The notes beneath the pieces are model-generated. The model saw nothing but the letters and a program-made list of their open reading frames with translations, made no database searches and had not been told where the DNA came from. DNA of 64,000 nt from Kibdelosporangium banguiense (GTDB taxonomy: Bacteria > Actinomycetota > Actinomycetes > Mycobacteriales > Pseudonocardiaceae), in the NCBI RefSeq assembly GCF_017876405.1, contig NZ_JAGINW010000001.1:4291203-4355202 (forward strand), in the 5' to 3' direction. A program made the translations under genes and the position numbers. Positions 8,524 to 16,008 of this stretch are shown piece after piece (the first letter of the stretch is position 1; each line of letters starts with the position of its first letter).

Positions 8524-11096
8524 GCAGGCCCAGAGCGCACACTGTTGACGTGGATTACAAGCGTCGGCGCGGTGAGCTGCGGATCTACCTGGGTGCGGCG
8601 CCCGGTGTCGGGAAGACCTTCGCCATGCTCGGCGAGGCTCACCGGCGCCGCGAGCGCGGTACCGACGTGGTCGTCGGCCTGGTCGAGACACACGACCGGG
8701 CCAAGACCGCGCAGCTGCTCGAAGGTCTCGAGGTGATGCCCCGGCGGCACATGGACCACCGGGACAAGGCGTTCGACGAACTGGATGTGGACGCGGTGCT
8801 GGCCCGTAAACCGGAAGTCGCGGTGATCGACGAGCTGGCGCACACCAACATCCCCGGCAGCCGCAACGGCAAGCGCTGGCAGGACGTCGAGGAGCTGCTG
8901 GAGGCCGGGATCGACGTGCTGTCCACGGTGAACGTGCAGCACCTGGAGAGCCTCAACGACGTCGTGCAGCGGATCACCGGCGCCCGTCAGCTGGAGACCG
9001 TGCCCGACGAGGTGGTCCGCAAGGCCGAGCAGATCGAGCTGATCGACATCACTCCCGAGGCCCTGCGCCGCAGGCTGGCGCACGGCAACGTCTATCCGGC
9101 GCACAAGATCGACGCGGCGCTGGCCAACTACTTCCGTCCCGGCAACCTCACCGCGCTGCGTGAGCTGGCGCTGCTGTGGGTCGCCGACCAGGTGGACGTG
9201 GCGCTGCGCCGGTATCGCGCGGAAAAGGACATCACGGACACGTGGGAAGCCCGCGAACGTGTGGTCGTGGCCATCACGGGCGGCAAAGAGAGCGAGACGC
9301 TGATCCGTCGCGGCACCCGGATCGCCGCGCGGGCCGGGGCCGAGCTGATGGTTCTGCACATTCTGCGTGGTGACGGGCTGACCGGCGTCAGTCCCGGTGC
9401 CGTCGGCAAGCTGCGCAAATTGACTGACGACGTCGGTGCGACCTTCCATACCGTTGTCGGCGACGACGTTCCGACGGCAATGCTCGATTTCGCGCGTGGG
9501 GTCAATGCGACTCAACTTGTCGTGGGCACCTCCCGGCGCACTCGGCTGGCGCGTGTCTTCGACGAGGGCATTGGCGCGGCTGTCGTGCAGAGATCCGGGC
9601 CGATTGACGTGCACATGGTCACGCACGAGGAATCCGGCGGCAGGCTGCGCGCGAAACTCGCCAGGAGCCCGTTGTCGCGGCGGCGCCGGATTGCCGGCTG
9701 GTCGCTGGCGGTGGTGCTGCCCGCGCTGGCGACCCTGTTCGGGGTCTGGATGCGGGACGACCTGATCCTGTCGACGAATGTGATCGACTACTTCCTGTCG
9801 ATCGTGATCGTGGCGCTGGTCGGCGGTCTCGGGCCGGCGCTGTTCGCGTCCCTGGTCAGCGCGGCTCTGCTGAATTTCTTCTTCACCGAGCCGTTCTACA
9901 CACTGACCGTGAACGCTCAGGAAAACGTGGTGACGTTGGTCGTCATGGTGGTCGTCGCCGTGATGGTCGCCGTAGTGGTCGACAGAGCCGCTCGACGGGC
10001 GGAGCTCGCAGCAAGGGCGCGCACTGAGGCGGCATTGCTCGCGTCCTATTCGCGGACTGTACTGACCCATGACCAGCCATTGGACCGATTGCTGGAGAAG
10101 GTCCGGGAGAACTTCGGATTGCATTCGGTCGCTCTGCTGGAGAAAACCGACGGTGAATGGAGCCGGGTCGCGTGCGTCGGGGAGAGTCCATGTGACGAGC
10201 CCGACGAGGCCGATGTGGACATTCCGGTGACCAATGACGTACATCTGGCTCTGCGCGGACGTGCATTGCCCGCAGGTGACCGCCGAGTGCTCGAGGCCGC
10301 AGCGGGGCAAGCGCTGCTTGCATTGCGTCAGCAGCGAATGGCCGATCAGGCACGACAGGCGCAGCGCCGGGCCGAGACCACCGAGCTGCGAACCGCATTG
10401 TTGTCGGCAGTCGGACACGACCTCCGTACGCCGTTGACGTCCATCAAGGCCGCGGTGGGCAGCCTGCGAGCGCCCGACCTGGATCTTTCCGAGGAGGACA
10501 CCGCGGAGTTGCTGGCCGACGCCGAGGAGTCCGCCGACCGGCTGGCCGGGCTCGTGGACAACCTGCTGGACTCGTCACGCCTGGCGACCGGAGCCGTCGA
10601 GCCGCGGATGAAAGCCGTCGGCTACTACGAGGTCGTGGCCCGCGCGCTGTCCGGACTGGACGGACGCAACGGCATCGCGGTCGATGTGGACGAGACGCTG
10701 CCACTGGTCCTGGCCGATGTCGGTCTGCTGGAACGGGTTGTGGCCAATGTGGTGGACAATGCGTTGCGGCACGGGACACTTGTACCGAGGCGGCACGTCG
10801 ATGTGGACGGTGACGGGCAGGTGAGCGTGGACGAGCCCGCGGTCGCGGTGCGCGCCAGCGCCTATGGTGATCATGTGGAGCTGTGGGTGGTGGATCACGG
10901 CCCAGGCCTGCCCAAGGGGGCTTCGGCCGCGGTTTTCCAGCCGTTCCAACGGCTCAACGACCGCGGCACGGGCGTCGGGCTCGGCCTGTCGGTGGCCAAG
11001 GGGTTCACCGACGCGATGGGTGGCACGATCAGAGCCGAGGACACGCCTGGCGGCGGGCTGACCGTCGTGATCTCACTTCCGGAGGCCAAGTCATGA
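8520..11096 (+). CDS. kdpD: Osmosensitive potassium channel sensor histidine kinase KdpD
   Basis: An 858-residue sensor kinase. The N-terminal KdpD domain starts with RIYLGAAPGVGKTFAMLGEA (Walker A), followed by a universal-stress-protein-like domain, a block of four membrane helices around residues 395-480, a GAF-like segment, and the kinase core with the phospho-accepting His633 in SAVGHDLRTPLTSIKAAV, then N, G1 and G2 boxes (VVDNALRHG, DHGPGLP, GTGVGLGLSVAKG). The kinase senses K+ limitation/osmotic stress and phosphorylates KdpE. GTG 8520 overlaps kdpC, and the end overlaps kdpE, so sensor and transporter are expressed from one unit. Confidence 0.96.
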   Translation: MSRPRAHTVDVDYKRRRGELRIYLGAAPGVGKTFAMLGEAHRRRERGTDVVVGLVETHDRAKTAQLLEGLEVMPRRHMDHRDKAFDELDVDAVLARKPEVAVIDELAHTNIPGSRNGKRWQDVEELLEAGIDVLSTVNVQHLESLNDVVQRITGARQLETVPDEVVRKAEQIELIDITPEALRRRLAHGNVYPAHKIDAALANYFRPGNLTALRELALLWVADQVDVALRRYRAEKDITDTWEARERVVVAITGGKESETLIRRGTRIAARAGAELMVLHILRGDGLTGVSPGAVGKLRKLTDDVGATFHTVVGDDVPTAMLDFARGVNATQLVVGTSRRTRLARVFDEGIGAAVVQRSGPIDVHMVTHEESGGRLRAKLARSPLSRRRRIAGWSLAVVLPALATLFGVWMRDDLILSTNVIDYFLSIVIVALVGGLGPALFASLVSAALLNFFFTEPFYTLTVNAQENVVTLVVMVVVAVMVAVVVDRAARRAELAARARTEAALLASYSRTVLTHDQPLDRLLEKVRENFGLHSVALLEKTDGEWSRVACVGESPCDEPDEADVDIPVTNDVHLALRGRALPAGDRRVLEAAAGQALLALRQQRMADQARQAQRRAETTELRTALLSAVGHDLRTPLTSIKAAVGSLRAPDLDLSEEDTAELLADAEESADRLAGLVDNLLDSSRLATGAVEPRMKAVGYYEVVARALSGLDGRNGIAVDVDETLPLVLADVGLLERVVANVVDNALRHGTLVPRRHVDVDGDGQVSVDEPAVAVRASAYGDHVELWVVDHGPGLPKGASAAVFQPFQRLNDRGTGVGLGLSVAKGFTDAMGGTIRAEDTPGGGLTVVISLPEAKS

Positions 11097-11779
11097 CCAA
11101 GGTCCTTGTGGTCGACGACGAACCGCAGATCGTCCGCGCGCTGCGGATCAACCTCTCGGCGCGCGGCTACCAAGTGATCACCGCACACGACGGGTCCGCC
11201 GCCCTGCGCGCGGCCGCCGAAGGCAGACCGGACGTGGTCGTCCTCGACCTCGGCCTGCCCGACATCGACGGCACCGAGGTCATCGCCGGTCTGCGCGGCT
11301 GGACGACCGTGCCGATCATCGTGCTCTCCGCCCGGACCGACTCCGGCGACAAGGTCGAGGCCCTGGACGCGGGTGCGGACGACTACGTGACCAAACCCTT
11401 TGGCATGGACGAACTGCTGGCCCGGCTGCGCGCCGCCGTCCGCCGCTCCACAGTGGCCGGCCCCGGCGAGGAGCAGGCCGTGATCGACACCGGCTCGTTC
11501 ATCGTGGACCTGGCCGCCAAGAAAGTCCTCAAGGAAGGCACCGAAGTCCACCTCACGCCCACCGAATGGGGCGTGCTGGAGGTGCTGGTGCGCAACAAAG
11601 GCCGCCTGGTCGCCCAGAAACAGCTGCTCCAGGAGGTCTGGGGCCCCGCATACGCCGCCGAGACGCATTATCTGCGCGTTTACCTGGCCCAGTTGCGCCG
11701 AAAGCTCGAACCCCAGCCCTCCCAGCCCAGGCACCTGCTCACCGAGCCGGGCATGGGCTACCGCTTCGAGACTTCGTGA
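11093..11779 (+). CDS. kdpE: Response regulator KdpE
   Basis: A 228-residue OmpR/PhoB-type regulator partnered with KdpD. Receiver domain: acidic pair in VVDDEPQI, phospho-acceptor Asp52 in VVLDLGLPDIDG, Thr in VLSART, Lys in YVTKPFGMDELLARLRA. The C-terminal winged helix contains LTPTEWGVLEVLVRNKG and the recognition helix region around ETHYLRVYLAQLRRKLE. It is the last gene of the operon and would activate the promoter upstream of position 4023. It overlaps kdpD by 4 nt. Confidence 0.96.
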   Translation: MTKVLVVDDEPQIVRALRINLSARGYQVITAHDGSAALRAAAEGRPDVVVLDLGLPDIDGTEVIAGLRGWTTVPIIVLSARTDSGDKVEALDAGADDYVTKPFGMDELLARLRAAVRRSTVAGPGEEQAVIDTGSFIVDLAAKKVLKEGTEVHLTPTEWGVLEVLVRNKGRLVAQKQLLQEVWGPAYAAETHYLRVYLAQLRRKLEPQPSQPRHLLTEPGMGYRFETS

Positions 11780-11949
11780 CACTGGGAAAACTGGACGAAT
11801 TATTAGGCCGAAGGGCGTTGCTTTCGTAACGTCCCGGTCACGGGGACTCACTCGATCGGATGGTCTTTGTTGCTATGGACCAGACCATTCCGAGATTCTT
11901 TCATATGTGGAGGGCCTGTTCGCCAGCGACGACGAAGAAGGTGAGCAGT

Positions 11950-12045
11950 GTGAATGAGTGCCCAGTCTGTCTCGGGTCGGGAATGGCGCCTAATCGCAAG
12001 GACTATTGTCGTGCATGTGGCGGTGTCGGCCAGGTACCCAAGTGA
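11950..12045 (+). CDS. Small two-CxxC (zinc-knuckle-like) protein
   Basis: A 31-codon ORF starting GTG with an AAGGTGAG site upstream. It encodes a DnaJ-like knuckle pair: ECPVCLGSGM followed by YCRACGGVGQV, that is CxxCxGxG twice. It ends at TGA 12043-12045 and overlaps the next ORF, which continues the same motif type in the +1 frame. Zinc binding is inferred from the cysteine spacing; the partner is unknown. Confidence 0.5.
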   Translation: MNECPVCLGSGMAPNRKDYCRACGGVGQVPK

Positions 12046-12304
12046 GTGCCCGATGTGTCAAGGGGAGGGCGTGCTGCGCTGGCAGCAGCCCTGCCCCGAC
12101 GGGGTGCTGCGCGAGTTGGAGCACCCCTGCCCCAACGGCTGCGGACCAGGCTGGCGTCACCCGGCGGCCGAGAACGACCAGGTGATCGAGGGTGACGGGG
12201 AAGACGACCGGCCGGTCCGGGCCAGGGGCCGGGCCGACGAGGCCAACGCCGTGGGCGGTGCGTTCGTCGGCCAGGCCCTCGAGGCCTGGGGCTTCAAGGA
12301 CTGA
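12023..12304 (+). CDS. Cysteine-motif hypothetical protein
   Basis: A 93-codon ORF in the +1 frame relative to its upstream neighbour. Its N-terminal half carries ECPMCQGEG, then PCPDG and CPNGC, matching the CxxCxGxG style of the preceding ORF; the C-terminal half is acidic and ends EAWGFKD. The start is uncertain: GTG at 12023 keeps the first CxxC, ATG at 12053 would cut it. The 23-nt overlap and shared motif suggest that the two ORFs act together or form one product by frameshifting at CCC AAG TGA. Confidence 0.5.
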   Translation: MSARYPSECPMCQGEGVLRWQQPCPDGVLRELEHPCPNGCGPGWRHPAAENDQVIEGDGEDDRPVRARGRADEANAVGGAFVGQALEAWGFKD

Positions 12305-12310
12305 TATTCG

Positions 12311-13063
12311 CTAGAAACCGAAATTCTGTGTCCACAAGAACCCATTCGTGTCAACCGCGACACCGATATTCTTGTACGCGCAGTTCTCGATGTTGGTGCG
12401 GTGTCCTGGCGAGTTCATCCACGCGTCCATAACCGCTTCGGCCGTGCGCTGGCCTTTGGCGATGTTCTCCGCGCCCGGCCGTGGGTAACCGGCTGTCTTG
12501 ATTCGCTGGTCGAATGTCCTCTGATCGAGTGACGTGTGGGAGAAATAGTTCTGGTTCGCCATATCCGTGCTGTGCTCCTGGGCCGACGCGGTCAGCCGGT
12601 CGTCGACCGAAATCGGGCAGCCTGGACGGACCTGGTTGACCAGGGTGACGACCTGGGCGGCCAGCGCCGGGTTGGGGGAGCCCGGCTGGTCGTTCTCCGG
12701 CGTCTGCGTGGGCTGTGGCGGGGCTGGTGGCGGTGGCGGCGGGGGTTCGGGGGAGCTCGACGACGCCGAAGACGATTTGGTGGCCGGACTGGCGGTCGTG
12801 GACGTCGGAGTCGAGCTGGTGGGGGTGGACGAACCGGCTGAGGCAGGACCGGACAGCGCCGTGGCGGTCTGCGAGGGCGGGGTGGTGCCGGTCTGTCTGA
12901 TCTCGTTTCCGGCGCCGTTGTAACCCATCGCCACCGGCACTTCGGGGGATCTCCCGCCGTTGGACAACTTGATGATGGTGGCGGCGCCGGCGATCGCCGA
13001 TCCGGCGACAAGCGCGGCCAGCCCTACCATGATCGTGGCGCGTCGGGGTCGCGTTTCACTCAC
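12311..13063 (-). CDS. Secreted CAP (SCP/PR-1) domain protein
   Basis: About 250 residues: a basic N-terminus and hydrophobic helix (TIMVGLAALVAGSAIAGAA) acting as signal peptide or anchor, a long Ser/Thr/Pro-rich linker including a run of eight prolines, and a C-terminal CAP domain. CAP signatures are clear: VVTLVNQVRP, SAQEHSTDMANQNYFSH, ENIAKGQRT, AVMDAWMNSPGHRTNI and IGVAVDTNGFLWTQNF. Bacterial CAP proteins are secreted and mostly of unknown activity; a cell-wall role is commonly proposed. The start is ambiguous between GTG 13063 and GTG 13081, neither with a good ribosome site. Confidence 0.85.
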   Translation of the reverse strand: MSETRPRRATIMVGLAALVAGSAIAGAATIIKLSNGGRSPEVPVAMGYNGAGNEIRQTGTTPPSQTATALSGPASAGSSTPTSSTPTSTTASPATKSSSASSSSPEPPPPPPPAPPQPTQTPENDQPGSPNPALAAQVVTLVNQVRPGCPISVDDRLTASAQEHSTDMANQNYFSHTSLDQRTFDQRIKTAGYPRPGAENIAKGQRTAEAVMDAWMNSPGHRTNIENCAYKNIGVAVDTNGFLWTQNFGF

Positions 13064-13158
13064 GGTCGCGTAACGTACCACCGACAGGGGATCTTGTCGG
13101 CCTTTCGGGTGGTTTTACTAGTCAGCCCGGTTTACCCCGTGTGAGTACGTTTGGCCGC

Positions 13159-13680
13159 TTACTTCGCCGTCGTGGTGGTGGTCCCGCTCGGCTGCGTGGT
13201 GGTCGTGCTCGAGCCGCCCGAGGACGTCGTCGTCTTCGAGGTTGTCTCCGGCGGGGGTTCGTTGCCGCCGCCACCGTTACCGCCGCCACCAGGTGGCGGT
13301 AACGGTGGATTCTGCTGGCCAGGGTCGTTGGGCTGGCCCGGCTGCGGCGTACCGCTGCTGCGCGGCCTGCTGGAGGACGAGGTGCTCGGCGGCGAGCCTG
13401 GAGCCGGCGACGTCTCCGCGCTGGACGGCGTCTCACTGACGCCACCCGACAGCGGGGTCGCACCCTTGGGGGAGTTGTTCACCTGGGTGACGACCGGTGG
13501 CACATTGTCGCCAGTCCGCGCTTCGTCACCGCTCGCGACGGCGAAGCTGGCCAGCGCGGCACAGGCGGTCGCAACGCCGACTCCGGCGGCCGCGAGCAGA
13601 GCGTACGGCGCGCGCCTGGCACCGGACACCGGCCCTTCGGCGGGTGGCTGCAGCTCGGTCCGGTCGGGTGAATCGGCCAT
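13159..13680 (-). CDS. Membrane-anchored Thr/Ser/Pro-rich extracellular protein
   Basis: 173 residues. A short cytoplasmic N-terminus (MADSPDRTELQPP) is followed by one membrane helix (YALLAAAGVGVATACAALAS) and an extracellular tail of very low complexity: Ser/Pro, Gly/Asn and finally Thr/Ser runs (TSKTTTSSGG, TTTTTAK). No enzymatic domain is visible. ATG 13680 has GAGGAG upstream, which rules out the longer in-frame extension. The gene lies directly upstream of the CAP-domain gene on the same strand and shares its linker composition, so the pair may be a cell-surface unit. Confidence 0.7.
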   Translation of the reverse strand: MADSPDRTELQPPAEGPVSGARRAPYALLAAAGVGVATACAALASFAVASGDEARTGDNVPPVVTQVNNSPKGATPLSGGVSETPSSAETSPAPGSPPSTSSSSRPRSSGTPQPGQPNDPGQQNPPLPPPGGGGNGGGGNEPPPETTSKTTTSSGGSSTTTTQPSGTTTTTAK

Positions 13681-13821
13681 GCGGGGGCTCCTCCTCGCGG
13701 GCGCTTCGGTTGTCCCCGTCGGGATCCCGTCCGGCCGTCGTCGGCCGGACCGGGCGTCACGGCTCGGCAAAATACCACTACCGAACGACACCCGATCGTT
13801 GAGCCTGCGATCATTTGGAGC

Positions 13822-14115
13822 ATGGTTTCGAGGGCCGAGCGGCCTATGGTCCGGCTGACAGCGTGGGTGCACGGACGCGTGCAGGGCGTCGGTTTTCGCT
13901 GGTGGACGCGTAGTCGTGCACTGGAGCTGGGCCTGGTGGGCGCTGCGCGCAACCTCCAGGACGGCCGGGTTGAGGTCGTCGCGGAGGGCGGCCGAGAGGA
14001 TTGCGAGCGACTGCTCGTAATGCTGCGCGGTGGAGATTCACCCGGTCGTGTGGACACGGTGGTGGAGCGTTGGTCGGAGGCCCGGGGCGGGCTCCGGGGG
14101 TTCGTCGAGCGTTAG
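13822..14115 (+). CDS. acyP: Acylphosphatase
   Basis: Hydrolyses acyl phosphates. The conserved block WVHGRVQGVGFRWWTRSRALELGL contains the phosphate-cradle GRVQGVGFR with its catalytic Arg, and the second signature appears as GAARNLQDGRVEVVAEG with the catalytic Asn. Length 97 (or 89 from ATG 13846) fits the family. The position before smc is the usual one in actinobacteria. It ends at TAG 14113-14115, overlapping the stop of the small - strand gene at 14112. Confidence 0.92.
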   Translation: MVSRAERPMVRLTAWVHGRVQGVGFRWWTRSRALELGLVGAARNLQDGRVEVVAEGGREDCERLLVMLRGGDSPGRVDTVVERWSEARGGLRGFVER

Positions 14116-14246
14116 TAGCCGCCCTGCACAGACCCGCCGTCCTGCTTGGCCGGGCCGTCGTTCGGGGTACAGGCCGCGAACACGACGACCATCAGCGCGC
14201 CGAGCACCGCTCCGACGGCCCGCGCCGCTATGTTGAACTTCACCAC
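14112..14246 (-). CDS. 44-residue lipoprotein-like peptide
   Basis: A short ORF starting GTG at 14246 behind a strong GGGAGGT site. It has a basic start, a hydrophobic helix (VGAVLGALMVVVFAA) and a cysteine right after it (VFAAC, near a lipobox), then a short hydrophilic tail rich in Gly/Asn/Asp ending QGGY. It would be a tiny membrane-tethered lipoprotein. It is divergent from the ECF sigma gene and its stop overlaps the acyP stop. No function can be assigned. Confidence 0.55.
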   Translation of the reverse strand: MVKFNIAARAVGAVLGALMVVVFAACTPNDGPAKQDGGSVQGGY

Positions 14247-14307
14247 GTCGACCTCCCTTTTCCGGTGTGTTCCGGTCCGAAATCAACTACGTACGATCGG
14301 TGACGCA

Positions 14308-14330
14308 GGTTCACCCGTCCGGCGTGAACC
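14308..14330. promoter_or_regulatory. Inverted repeat upstream of the ECF sigma gene
   Basis: A perfect 7-bp inverted repeat, GGTTCAC (14308-14314) and GTGAACC (14324-14330), with 9 nt between. It lies about 30 nt before the sigma gene start and could be an operator or part of an autoregulated promoter. Confidence 0.3.
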
Positions 14331-14359
14331 ACATCGGAGGAGGGGGCGTAGTAGTCGGC

Positions 14360-14878
14360 GTGGGGAGCACCCCCGAGCAGCGCGACGAGCTGATTCGCGA
14401 GCTCTACGAGAAGTACAGGCGACCGTTGCTGGCCTACGCCCTTCGGTCGGTCGGTGGCGACCTTCAGCGGGCGGAGGACGTGGTTCAGGAGACGCTGTTG
14501 CGTGCGTGGCGCAACTCGCACACCTTGAGTGTGGATCAGGCCGGGCCGTGGCTGTACACGGTGACCCGGAACCTGATCGTCTCCGGATACCGCCGGCAGG
14601 GCGCGCGAGTCACCGAAGTGCCCATGCCCGCCCAGGACATCCCGCGCACCGATGACGACTTCGACCGGGTGCTGCAGAGCTGGCAGATCGCCGAGGCGAT
14701 GCGCGCGTTGAGCAAGGAGCACCGCGCGGTGATCGGTGAGCTGTTCTTCCGCAGGCGAACCGTGGCGGAGGCGGCCTCCGTGCTCGGCATCCCGCCGGGC
14801 ACTGTCAAATCGCGGTCGTTCTACGCGCTCCGCGCGTTGCGCGACGCTCTTGAGGAACGGGGGGTGACCGAGCCATGA
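14360..14878 (+). CDS. ECF subfamily RNA polymerase sigma factor
   Basis: 172 residues with both ECF regions: sigma-2 (LYEKYRRPLLAYALRSVGGD, then RAEDVVQETLLRAWRN and WLYTVTRNLIVSGYRR) and sigma-4 (RALSKEHRAVIGELFFRR, AEAASVLGIPPGTVKSRSF). GTG 14360 is the most plausible start, since upstream in-frame sequence is Gly/Val-rich leader; the GGAGGAGGGGG tract 14-24 nt before it is the only ribosome-site-like element. It overlaps its anti-sigma factor gene by 4 nt. Composition and partner resemble the SigL/RslA-type group, but this is an impression. Confidence 0.9.
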   Translation: MGSTPEQRDELIRELYEKYRRPLLAYALRSVGGDLQRAEDVVQETLLRAWRNSHTLSVDQAGPWLYTVTRNLIVSGYRRQGARVTEVPMPAQDIPRTDDDFDRVLQSWQIAEAMRALSKEHRAVIGELFFRRRTVAEAASVLGIPPGTVKSRSFYALRALRDALEERGVTEP

Positions 14879-15843
14879 CCTGCCGCCACACCGTCTCGCT
14901 CGGCGCCTACTTGCTTGGCGCACTGGACCCGGCCGACCGGTCGGCGTTCTCCCGGCACCTGGATACCTGCCCGATCTGCAAGGCCGAGATGCTGCGGCTC
15001 GCCCCGTTGCCCGGCCTCCTGCAACGGCTGACCCCCGAGGACTACGCCGAGATAGAGATCGGCGACGCCCCCGACTGGCCACCACCCCCACTGCCGGCCG
15101 ACCTGCTGCCCGCCATCCCGCTGGCCGACATCCCGGCCGACATCCCCATCGACCTGGCCTTCCCGCTGCCTCCGATCCCGCCACCAGCAGAAACAATCAC
15201 CGGCCCGGCCTCGCCGGAGGGCGCCGACCCGCTGCCGAACCTGCCCGCTGATCCGGCTGGTGAGTTGCCCTCGCAGCCTGTTTCCGAACAGTCACCGGAC
15301 TCGTCCGCGCAAATGCCTGCCGAATTGGTTGCGGAGCTTCCAGGCGGCCAGGAGCCGGTGGGTGATGTTCCGGTTGTCGAGGTGCTTTCGCCGGTGACGG
15401 ACATTTCGCCGAAGGCGGCCCGTCGGGGCTGGTGGCGGCGGCAAGGGCTGGCTGTGGCCGCGGCTGCTGCGGTTGTTCTGCTGGCTATTGGTGGGCTGGT
15501 CATGTTCCGGCCGGTCGGGGGGAATACCGATACCGCGATCTCGCCGGTTACGTGGACTGCGGTCGATCCGACCACCGGTGTTCACGGGCGGGTCGAGCTG
15601 ACCAGCCGGGGATGGGGGACCGAGGTGAAGGTCTCCATGCAGGATGTTCCGGCTGGGCGCAAGATCTGTCACCTTGTCGTCTACGGCCGGGATGGGACCC
15701 AGGAAGTCGCGGGCAAGTGGACTGCGGGGTACTACCGGGAGGTCCGTTCGATCCCCGGCAGCAGCTCCATCCGGCTCAAGGACATCGACCGGGTGGAGGT
15801 AATCGCGGCGGGTGGCGTCCTGGTCGGCATGCATTCGCCCTGA
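14875..15843 (+). CDS. Zinc-containing anti-sigma factor, single-pass membrane
   Basis: 322 residues. The N-terminal ZAS domain has the H-x3-C-x2-C motif (HLDTCPIC) that holds and releases the sigma factor. A long Pro/Ala/Glu-rich linker with repeated ADIP/LPPIP units follows, then a membrane helix (LAVAAAAAVVLLAIGGLVMF) near residue 210 and an extracytoplasmic domain of about 100 residues (TWTAVDPTTGVHGRVELTSR, ending GVLVGMHSP) that is the likely sensor. The 4-nt ATGA overlap with the sigma gene supports a classic sigma/anti-sigma pair. The linker is unusually long for the family. Confidence 0.9.
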   Translation: MTCRHTVSLGAYLLGALDPADRSAFSRHLDTCPICKAEMLRLAPLPGLLQRLTPEDYAEIEIGDAPDWPPPPLPADLLPAIPLADIPADIPIDLAFPLPPIPPPAETITGPASPEGADPLPNLPADPAGELPSQPVSEQSPDSSAQMPAELVAELPGGQEPVGDVPVVEVLSPVTDISPKAARRGWWRRQGLAVAAAAAVVLLAIGGLVMFRPVGGNTDTAISPVTWTAVDPTTGVHGRVELTSRGWGTEVKVSMQDVPAGRKICHLVVYGRDGTQEVAGKWTAGYYREVRSIPGSSSIRLKDIDRVEVIAAGGVLVGMHSP

Positions 15844-16008
15844 GCGGCGTGTCGGCGCACGTAGGAGCGGGTATCCGCCGACGCGGGGAGCGTGCCTCCA
15901 CCGGATGCTCACCGTGCCCGGGTACCCTCGCTGAGATAGCCACCGCGGTCCTTGATCAACAGGATCGCGCCCCGACGTCCCAGTCGCACCGGAGAGGTCA
16001 ACCGTTTC

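Noticed and set aside
13081..13100. Short CCGACA/TGTCGG hairpin between the Thr-rich and CAP genes as a terminator
   Set aside because: Only 6 bp with an 8-nt loop and no supporting tract; too weak to list as a terminator.
12304..13159. Low-complexity Pro/Thr repeats as a possible tandem repeat locus
   Set aside because: They are coding linkers within two surface-protein genes, not DNA repeats with a unit structure.
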